Shown here one piece after another: positions 7,036-12,715 of a stretch of DNA of 14,513 nt (position 1 is the first letter of the stretch; every line of letters begins with the position of its first letter). Below the pieces are notes generated by a model. The model was given only the letters and a program-made list of their open reading frames with translations, searched no databases and was not told where the DNA came from. This DNA is from Myxococcales bacterium (GTDB taxonomy: Bacteria; Myxococcota; Polyangia; Fen-1088). Both the position numbers and the translations under genes were made by a program. The stretch is taken from assembly GCA_003153875.1 (NCBI GenBank), contig PMBY01000085.1:8518-23030 (forward strand). Reading direction: 5' to 3'.

Positions 7036-8472
7036 CTACGGCGGGTTGGCAGGGGCAGGGGCCAGCGAGAAGCTGAAAGAGGATTGCAGACTCGACGCTG
7101 AGCTGGTGGCCGTCACGCTGACGACCAGGTCGCCGGGGGCGTTCTCGCCGCCGTCGGGGACCGTCCAGGTGGCCCCGGCGTTGAAGGCCGGGTCCAGACC
7201 CAGCGCTACGGGATCGGCGGCCTCGGGAGCCGAACCCGACGACGCGGACCAGGCGAAGCTCAGCTTGCCGCCTGCCGAGTCAAATGCGATAGCCGCGAAA
7301 GTCACCAGATCCCCGGAGGTGACACTGGCGGCAGACTGATAGGCGACGCCAAACACGGGCGGCGTTCGTACGACCAAGGGACGGGCAATCGCCAGGGTCA
7401 AACTCGCCGTGGAAACGTTCTTGACGAACGTCGTGCCCGGCGACACGCCGTCGCTGACAGCCACCAGGAACGTGCAGGATGTGGCGCCCGCGGCCGTGCC
7501 GCCGATCGTGAACGAGGTCGTGGCCTGGTCCGGGGACGCGAACTCGACCGTGCAGGCCGGATCGGCCGGGCTGGTCCACGAGAAAACCAGGGGGTCGTCT
7601 TCCGGATCCGTCGCCAGAACCGAGACCACCCCGCTGGTCCCGCCGTCGTCAGAGATCTGAGCGGGGTCAGCGGTGATACCTGAGATGTCGGGTGCCCCGT
7701 TGAAGGCGACCGAGACGCTGGCACTGCCGACTCCCTTCGCATCGCCGGTCACCGTGATCTCGACGCTGCCGCTGTTGGCGAGATTCAGGATGTCCGTGAC
7801 CGTGAGAGTGATGGTACAGGTTCCCACCATCTGCGGCGCCGTCCATGTAGCCGTTGACAACGAGGGATGAGCGGCTTCCGTCCCCGGTGTTGTGTTCGCT
7901 TCCGAGATCGTTCCGCACGACCCCGAGGAAATCCAACTGAAAGCCAACGAAACGGTTTGCCCGAAGTCGGGATCGTGTGCTGTGGCGGTGAGCGTGACCA
8001 GACCTCCCGGCGCGATCGAACTGGAAGAGAGGGCGATGGCATCGATGAGCGGGCCGGAGTTCTTGAACGGGGACCGCTCCGTCGTCTCGTTGAGATAGAT
8101 AATGACCTTGGCTGTCTTGCTCCTGCTGATGACCACGCCAACCGCCATGCCATGGGCGATGACGCCGCCACTCCCGTCGAAAGCCTCTGCAGTGAACACG
8201 TAGTCGTTTGCCACCGCCAGATTGCTGACCAGCGCCGAGAACCAGGTGCCCTTTTCACGCAGCAGGGATTTCAGAGGGGTGGAAAGCACGCTGGGGGACT
8301 GAATCGTCAGTCTCACCTCGGCCACGGCCGACGCAGTCAGCGCGTGCGCAGTGACTTCGGCCGCGCCCCTGTCCGGATGAGGAGATGCGCCGCACGCGAA
8401 GAACAGCGAGGCGATCAGCCAGATCGGAGCGACCGCAGCCGGAATGCGTGGGATGGGTTCCGGCTGCGACAT
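7036..8472 (-). CDS. Ig-like/PKD-like repeat lipoprotein, third gene of the - strand operon
   Basis: 478 residues. The N-terminal hydrophobic segment ends in LFFAC, predicting lipidation on Cys27. Residues 50-130 form a beta-sandwich-like domain (WFSALVSNLAVANDYVFTAEAFD). Three Ig-like domains follow: about 140-243 (Cys186 and Cys219), 255-362 (Cys307 and Cys333), and 368-470 (no Cys). Each has a conserved Trp before the first Cys and a C-x-hydrophobic-x-V-x-D strand around the second. The last domain carries PPVFGVAYQS, ALGLDPAF and TWTVPDG, closely matching the 12716 gene. The start lies 3 nt after the RCC1 gene's TAG with no clear Shine-Dalgarno, so translation is probably coupled. It ends without the Cys-rich tail of its 12716 paralog. 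Likely an envelope protein acting with the RCC1 and TPR proteins; role unknown. Confidence 0.87.
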   Translation of the reverse strand: MSQPEPIPRIPAAVAPIWLIASLFFACGASPHPDRGAAEVTAHALTASAVAEVRLTIQSPSVLSTPLKSLLREKGTWFSALVSNLAVANDYVFTAEAFDGSGGVIAHGMAVGVVISRSKTAKVIIYLNETTERSPFKNSGPLIDAIALSSSSIAPGGLVTLTATAHDPDFGQTVSLAFSWISSGSCGTISEANTTPGTEAAHPSLSTATWTAPQMVGTCTITLTVTDILNLANSGSVEITVTGDAKGVGSASVSVAFNGAPDISGITADPAQISDDGGTSGVVSVLATDPEDDPLVFSWTSPADPACTVEFASPDQATTSFTIGGTAAGATSCTFLVAVSDGVSPGTTFVKNVSTASLTLAIARPLVVRTPPVFGVAYQSAASVTSGDLVTFAAIAFDSAGGKLSFAWSASSGSAPEAADPVALGLDPAFNAGATWTVPDGGENAPGDLVVSVTATSSASSLQSSFSFSLAPAPANPP

Positions 8473-8475
8473 GTT

Positions 8476-9999
8476 CTATTGTGCAACACGGGTGGGGATC
8501 TCGCGCGGGTTGTTCGAACCGATGCCAAGCTGCCCCGCCGAATTGTCGCCCCAGCACGACAGCGAGCCACCCGTGGTCAGCGCACAGGTGTGGGAAACGC
8601 CCGCGGCCACCATGGCCCAGGTCTGCCCGGCCGCCACGACGGACACGGGTGTGTTTTTCGATTCAGTCGTCTTGTCCCCAAGCTGCCCGTGCTTGTTTTC
8701 ACCCCAGCACCAGAGGGTTCCGCCGAGCATGACTGCGCAGGTGTAGGACTGACCAGCCGAAACGTTCTGCCAGCTGGTGCCGCTGACCTGCACAAGATCG
8801 CTCGTCTGCGCGGTAGGAAGCACGGCAATGCTGTCGTTGCCCAGTTGGCCCGAGAAGTTGCCACCCCAGCACCAGAGGGTTCCATCCGTCTTGGTCGCGC
8901 AGGAGTGGTAGAGACCAGTCGTGACCTCCTTCCAGTCGGCCGCACGACCAACCTGAGCCGGTGACCAGGGGAACTGCGACGAGGTGCCGGCCTGCAGATT
9001 GGCATTGATGCCCCAGCACCAGAGGGTTCCGTCGCTCTTCACAGCACAGGTGTGTAGGTAGTTCGTGCTGGCTTGGCTCCAGCCTTGCCCCGTGACTTGG
9101 ATTGGGGTGGTGCTTGGGTTCGTGTCGCTTGTTCCGAGCTGGCCATTGGTATTGTCACCCCAGCACCAAAGGGTGGCGTCCTGCTTGATTGCGCAGGTTT
9201 GGTACACGCCGGTCGCGACGCTTTGCCACGGACCGCCGGGCACGTTGGTCTGTCCACCCGCGGGAGGCGCTGTCACCGACCCAAGCTGACCCGAGCTGTT
9301 GTTGCCCCAACAAGCAAGCGTTGCCCGGTTGCTGACCGCGCAGGAATGGCTCTGTCCGCAGGCCACCTGACCCCAGGCGGTGCTCGCCACTTCAACCGGA
9401 GTCAGCCGGTTTGAGGCACTGGTCAAGAGGAGTTGACCGTAGGTGTTGGCCCCCCAACACCAAAGGCTCGAATCCGCGCGGATCGCACAACTGCTGTCTT
9501 TGCCTACGGCCACCTTGACAAACGGCACGCCGCTGCCCGAGGCCAGATCAGGCGAGCTCGCGCTTCCGCCGTCGGCGTCCTCGGACGCGCCGCCGTCGCC
9601 AGCGTCGGGAGTGGGTGGCCCGCTGCCGACCGCAGCCAATTGCGCGTACAGGTCGATTCGGCCGCCCACAGCGATCTGGCCGCTGACCGCGCCATAGCCG
9701 ACCTGAGAGAACTTGTCATCCAACGCGTCTACCTCAAGACTTATAAGTCCACTGCGCGAGCCCGGCAGCACGAGCACGACCGAGCTGGGAAAACCGAGCT
9801 CAGTGGACGCCACTTCGGGAATCAGCTTCTGGTCCTGCGCGGTGCCTGGGTTGGATATGCCCACGCGAAGCTGATACACCCGCGGCACGTCGCAGTTCAC
9901 ATCCGAGTGAAGGACAACATATGAATCTTTGGCGGGCTGGCACGAAAGTGCCCACAGTGCGGTTGTGACTGTCAAGTAAGGAGCTTGACGTGGGGTCAT
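8476..9999 (-). CDS. Seven-bladed RCC1-repeat lipoprotein
   Basis: 507 residues from the ATG at 9999-9997, which overlaps the previous gene's TGA as ATGA. A longer reading from 10119 would start inside that gene and hide the signal peptide. ALWALSC predicts lipidation on Cys20, although Leu at -2 is unusual. Residues 27-125 form a beta-rich N-terminal domain ending in an ALDDKF-GAVSGQIAVGG pattern. Residues 126-158 are an Asp/Gly/Ser linker. Residues 159-507 hold seven RCC1 repeats with LWCWG-x-N-xx-GQLG cores, enough for a complete seven-bladed propeller. Each repeat has a Cys pair exactly ten residues apart (171/181, 220/230, 269/279, 318/328, 367/377, 421/431, 472/482), expected to be disulfides across a hairpin. 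Eukaryotic RCC1 is an exchange factor for Ran; nothing here implies that role, and a binding scaffold outside the membrane is likelier. Confidence 0.92.
   Translation of the reverse strand: MTPRQAPYLTVTTALWALSCQPAKDSYVVLHSDVNCDVPRVYQLRVGISNPGTAQDQKLIPEVASTELGFPSSVVLVLPGSRSGLISLEVDALDDKFSQVGYGAVSGQIAVGGRIDLYAQLAAVGSGPPTPDAGDGGASEDADGGSASSPDLASGSGVPFVKVAVGKDSSCAIRADSSLWCWGANTYGQLLLTSASNRLTPVEVASTAWGQVACGQSHSCAVSNRATLACWGNNSSGQLGSVTAPPAGGQTNVPGGPWQSVATGVYQTCAIKQDATLWCWGDNTNGQLGTSDTNPSTTPIQVTGQGWSQASTNYLHTCAVKSDGTLWCWGINANLQAGTSSQFPWSPAQVGRAADWKEVTTGLYHSCATKTDGTLWCWGGNFSGQLGNDSIAVLPTAQTSDLVQVSGTSWQNVSAGQSYTCAVMLGGTLWCWGENKHGQLGDKTTESKNTPVSVVAAGQTWAMVAAGVSHTCALTTGGSLSCWGDNSAGQLGIGSNNPREIPTRVAQ
8702..9177. 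repeat. RCC1-blade DNA repeats (CCCCAGCACCAGAGGGTTCC)
   Basis: The 20-bp sequence occurs identically at 8702-8721, 8864-8883 and 9011-9030, and with changes at 9158-9177 (+ strand reading). Spacings of 162, 147 and 147 bp equal whole RCC1 repeats and it encodes the GTLWCWG core. The identity at DNA level suggests fairly recent blade duplication or gene conversion. Confidence 0.85.
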
Positions 10000-10745
10000 T
10001 GCAACACCCGAAGCGCCCCGTAACTGGACGGCGGAACTTGATTCTCGGTACGGGTGAACCACCAGGCCGCCGCGCCACCCGCTGCCAGAGCGACGCCCAC
10101 CGACGTCCAGAACCACCACTTGCTATAGATGCGACTGGGTGGTGAAGGCGGGGGCAAACTCGTTTGCGTCGAAAGTGACAGGGCCAGCGGCGGTGGCGGT
10201 GGCGGTGGAGCCAGCACGCGCGGCGGTGGTTCGATCGCGGCCGGCTCAGCCGTCTTCTCGGCTTCTGGGTCTTGCGCCGGCGGCGCGATCTCGGGCTCCG
10301 CCACTGGACCCGGCGCGGTCATCAAATTGTCCAGTTGCTTTTCTTGAGCTGGCCGCTCCGCCGGTCGATTGAGTAAGGAGGAAGAGATGGCCTCAATCTC
10401 CGCCGCAGCTCGCTCGACCTGCGCGCGGTACTTGGCACTAGGTGTGGCAGTCCGGAGAAAGGCACTGTACGAAGCGAGTGATTCTTCCGGCTTGCCAGCG
10501 AGGCGATAGGCCTGGCCCAGGCTGAACAACAGAGCGGGATCCTGGGTCAAGGTGTAGGCCTGCGAGAGATGCTCGATGGCCTCTTGATAGCGGCCCAAAT
10601 TGAGCGCGACTGTACCCTTCGCGCGCTCGGCGGTCGCGACCGGATCCTCGCCCTTGCCCCTGGCTAGCACCGAGGGACTGGGAATCACGAGCAGCAGCGC
10701 CACAGCGAGGAGCGGGAGCCGCAGCAACTGACGACAGCGACACAT
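9996..10745 (-). CDS. TPR protein with signal peptide and C-terminal membrane helix, first gene of the - strand operon
   Basis: 249 residues from the ATG at 10745, chosen because GGAGGT lies 8 nt upstream and the signal peptide then begins properly; an in-frame start at 10802 lacks both. Residues 1-28 are a Sec signal (cleavage near SVLA/R). Two TPR-like repeats span about 36-69 (ALNLGRYQEAIEHLSQAY) and 70-103 (LLFSLGQAYRLAGKPEESLASY). A helical segment runs 104-125, then a Pro/Glu/Ala-rich linker 128-205 including a seven-Pro run, and a transmembrane helix 209-230 (WWFWTSVGVALAAGGAAAWWF). The TPR part probably lies in the periplasm and is tethered to the membrane. The stop overlaps the RCC1 start, so the two are translationally coupled and may act as partners. 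TPRs mediate protein-protein contacts; the partner is not shown. Confidence 0.88.
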   Translation of the reverse strand: MCRCRQLLRLPLLAVALLLVIPSPSVLARGKGEDPVATAERAKGTVALNLGRYQEAIEHLSQAYTLTQDPALLFSLGQAYRLAGKPEESLASYSAFLRTATPSAKYRAQVERAAAEIEAISSSLLNRPAERPAQEKQLDNLMTAPGPVAEPEIAPPAQDPEAEKTAEPAAIEPPPRVLAPPPPPPPLALSLSTQTSLPPPSPPSRIYSKWWFWTSVGVALAAGGAAAWWFTRTENQVPPSSYGALRVLQ

Positions 10746-10753
10746 GACAGGTG

Positions 10754-10759
10754 ACCTCC
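10754..10759 (-). promoter_or_regulatory. Ribosome-binding site for the TPR gene
   Basis: GGAGGT on the - strand, 8 nt before the ATG at 10745. It decides the start codon. Confidence 0.75.
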
Positions 10760-10770
10760 GCAATGCGGAA

Positions 10771-10803
10771 GGCAATATCAAGCAGGCAATCGGCCATATC
10801 AAG
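10771..10803 (-). promoter_or_regulatory. Direct repeat and sigma54-like promoter candidate of the TPR operon
   Basis: On the - strand CTTGATATGGCC (10803-10792) and CTTGATATTGCC (10782-10771) match at 11 of 12 bases with a 21-bp period, two helical turns, which suits a dimeric regulator. Between them TGGC and TGCT place GG and GC 10 nt apart (10796-10781), the -24/-12 layout of sigma54 promoters. Transcription would then begin about 25 nt before the start codon. The two readings compete, and neither is proven. Confidence 0.3.
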
Positions 10804-10817
10804 GGTGGATTGGGACT

Positions 10818-10833
10818 GTGACAAGACTGTCAC
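10818..10833. promoter_or_regulatory. Inverted repeat, possible operator
   Basis: GTGACA-AGAC-TGTCAC is a perfect 6-bp inverted repeat with a 4-bp spacer. It lies upstream of the promoter candidate of the - strand operon, in a divergent promoter region, where a dimeric regulator could bind. The regulator is unknown. Confidence 0.4.
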
Positions 10834-11092
10834 CTGGCCTTTGCACACCATTAACAAATCGGGCTTCGTTCTTCTCGGTCGCAGGTTTTGTGAAGGCATC
10901 CGTTCCCGTCGGTGACGAGGGCGCCGCGGAACTCGACAGCTCTGCTGTTCGCAAGAGCGTCAGTCGGGCGTTGCGAAGGGTTGGCAAAGCCCTCACACAC
11001 GTAGCACTTGCAAGCTGCTATTCAGTGTGCCGCCGGAAGAGGGAAGCGGCCAAGGGGGCGCGCGACCGAGCCGGCGCAAGAAGACGGTTTCC

Positions 11093-11100
11093 AAAGGAGG
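11093..11100 (+). promoter_or_regulatory. Strong ribosome-binding site deciding the start at 11107
   Basis: AAAGGAGG lies 6 nt before the ATG at 11107. An in-frame ATG at 11008 has no such site and would precede a clean signal peptide with unrelated basic sequence. Confidence 0.85.
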
Positions 11101-11106
11101 CAGCAA

Positions 11107-12654
11107 ATGTCAACAGAATGGACTCGCATTGCAAGGATGCTCGGGATCGCCATCCCGACATCGATCGCTGTGATGGCGCTGGGAAGCAGCGCCGCCTGGG
11201 CGCAGTCAACGATTTACACAATTGAAGGGTCGGACACTCTGACTGATGTGGTGAAGGCCGCGATCGCAGCGTCGGGCGCCCGCCTGACCTACAACAACGC
11301 TGGTTCGGGGCAGGCGGAAAAGGATATGGCCTCGCTCACGGGCGCGAATCTCCTGGAGGGCATCGGCCCTATGTCACGCAATTTCGTACCCAGCGTGCTT
11401 TCGGCTCACCCGGGCTGGCAGCCGACGGGAACCAACGTCGCGTGCCTCGATGCCCCTGTGGTGTCAGTGAGGGCGACCGCCGCGCGCTGCAAAGACCTGA
11501 CGGTGGAAACTCCGCTGACCACCGCCCCGATCAGTGAACTTGCAATCATCTTGGGCGGCTACCCAGCGGCCTGCCGAAACGACCCCAATATCGGTGGCGA
11601 TCGGAACAAGTGCCTCATGCTCGCCGTTCCGACCCCCGCTGGCGCCGGAAACCCCCTCAGTCCTACCGTCGCGAGCAAGGCGACCACCGCGGAGTGCTCG
11701 GATCCGGTCCGCCTCGCGGCTCTGAATGACTTTGTCGGCTGCCAGAAAGTGGCACGCATCGACCACATCTACCGCCGCGACGACAAGTCCGGCACGCAGG
11801 ACACCTGGCGCGAGAAGCTCGGGTTCCTCAGGTGGTGTAACGGCAAGTCCGAAGGCCCCACGAACCTGGACAACGAGGACCTGGATCCGATTCGCACCCC
11901 CTGTGTGGCCAGTGACTGGGTAACCGCTGGCGGCAAGACCACCGGCAGCATCAGGCAGACCCGCTGCACCTACTACCCGCTGACTCAGACCTGCACGGCC
12001 GGCGCCGCGGATATCACCGTCGGTGGCCAGACATACTCCTGCACCCAGGGTCTGGTTGTCGCAATCTCGCAGGGCGACGATGGTCCCGACAACACCTACG
12101 CCCCGGGAGAACTGCCCGCGGACGTTACTCAATCGATCGGCAGGCGCGTCGGCAACGCCCTGACTGGGTTCTTCATGGGTCTAGCCGGCCTGGGCAGCGT
12201 CAGGGACGTCACCTGGCTAGCCACTGGCACCACCCTCAACACCATCAGCTACGCGCCCTCGAGCATCTATCCCGGCGCATACCTGCTTTCGCGCCGGCTG
12301 TTCGTACAACGTGCCACGGATATACAGGCGCAGATCGCAGCCAACTCCTCGCTGGGGGGCCAGGATCGCGTGGACCAGGAGAACCTCCTGTTTAACTTCG
12401 TGGCAAACAAATGCAGCATCGGGCCGATTTGCAGCCAGTTCGGTTTCGTGCCGCCGAATGCCGGGCCCGCCAGCAATTGTACTGACGGCTCCGCGTCCCC
12501 AGCGCAGAGCGGAAACATCACCTATCTGCCGGCCGACAGCGGCACGGGCACGCCGAAGATGAACATCGGAGTGGGCGAACTTTGTGATGGTTCCCATCCT
12601 TGCGTGGATAGTGGCGCTACCTGCACGGCGGGTACGAACCTCGTCTGTATCTAA
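11107..12654 (+). CDS. PstS-like periplasmic substrate-binding protein, Cys-rich
   Basis: 515 residues with a Sec signal peptide (cleavage after AWA, residue 32). Motifs of the PstS-like binding-protein superfamily appear in order: EGSDTL (40-45), NNAGSGQAEKDM (63-74), GIGPMSRNF (85-93) and RRDDKSGTQDTW (223-234). The last matches the R-x-D-x-SGT anion-binding loop of PstS, and the SR of the third resembles the second PstS subfamily. A phosphate-like anion is therefore the likely ligand, but this is not certain. It is far longer than usual binding proteins (about 300-350), with Cys-rich insertions and a Cys-rich end (493-514). It has 18 cysteines after the signal, suggesting many disulfides. 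No PstC, PstA or PstB gene is near. The next gene, 61 bp downstream, is a lipoprotein probably in the same operon. Confidence 0.8.
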   Translation: MSTEWTRIARMLGIAIPTSIAVMALGSSAAWAQSTIYTIEGSDTLTDVVKAAIAASGARLTYNNAGSGQAEKDMASLTGANLLEGIGPMSRNFVPSVLSAHPGWQPTGTNVACLDAPVVSVRATAARCKDLTVETPLTTAPISELAIILGGYPAACRNDPNIGGDRNKCLMLAVPTPAGAGNPLSPTVASKATTAECSDPVRLAALNDFVGCQKVARIDHIYRRDDKSGTQDTWREKLGFLRWCNGKSEGPTNLDNEDLDPIRTPCVASDWVTAGGKTTGSIRQTRCTYYPLTQTCTAGAADITVGGQTYSCTQGLVVAISQGDDGPDNTYAPGELPADVTQSIGRRVGNALTGFFMGLAGLGSVRDVTWLATGTTLNTISYAPSSIYPGAYLLSRRLFVQRATDIQAQIAANSSLGGQDRVDQENLLFNFVANKCSIGPICSQFGFVPPNAGPASNCTDGSASPAQSGNITYLPADSGTGTPKMNIGVGELCDGSHPCVDSGATCTAGTNLVCI

Positions 12655-12662
12655 ATCCATCA

Positions 12663-12685
12663 ATCAGTCAACGGATCAGTCAACG
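12663..12685 (+). repeat. 11-bp direct repeat between the PstS-like and Ig-like genes
   Basis: ATCAGTCAACG occurs at 12663-12673 and 12675-12685, a 12-bp period. It lies in the 61-bp spacer just before the ribosome-binding site of the next gene. Could be slippage or a binding site. Confidence 0.6.
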
Positions 12686-12701
12686 AAACCAAGAGAGCAT
12701 C

Positions 12702-12708
12702 AAGGAGG
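12702..12708 (+). promoter_or_regulatory. Ribosome-binding site for the 12716 gene
   Basis: AAGGAGG, 7 nt before the ATG at 12716. Confidence 0.85.
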
Positions 12709-12715
12709 ATCGAAA

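Larger units (their letters stand above)
10746..11106. other. Divergent intergenic region, 361 bp
   Basis: It separates the - strand TPR operon from the + strand PstS-like gene, so it must supply promoters for both. Near the - strand start lie a GGAGGT ribosome-binding site (10754-10759), a 21-bp-spaced direct repeat and an inverted repeat (separate entries). From about 10834 to 11090 I recognise nothing, although both strands are open over much of it. ACAGC-TCT-GCTGT at 10936-10948 is a short hairpin of unknown meaning. Confidence 0.6.

Noticed and set aside
7867..8964. Long + strand open frame (365 codons) opposite the Ig and RCC1 genes
   Set aside because: It crosses the boundary of two well-supported - strand genes and reads as Arg/Gly-rich shadow sequence.
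10000..10119. Longer N-terminus for the RCC1 protein starting at 10119
   Set aside because: It would overlap the TPR gene by 124 bp and bury the lipoprotein signal; the ATGA overlap start at 9999 is a far better fit.
11464..12132. - strand open frame (222 codons) inside the PstS-like gene
   Set aside because: No domain, and the + strand frame has conserved binding-protein motifs throughout.
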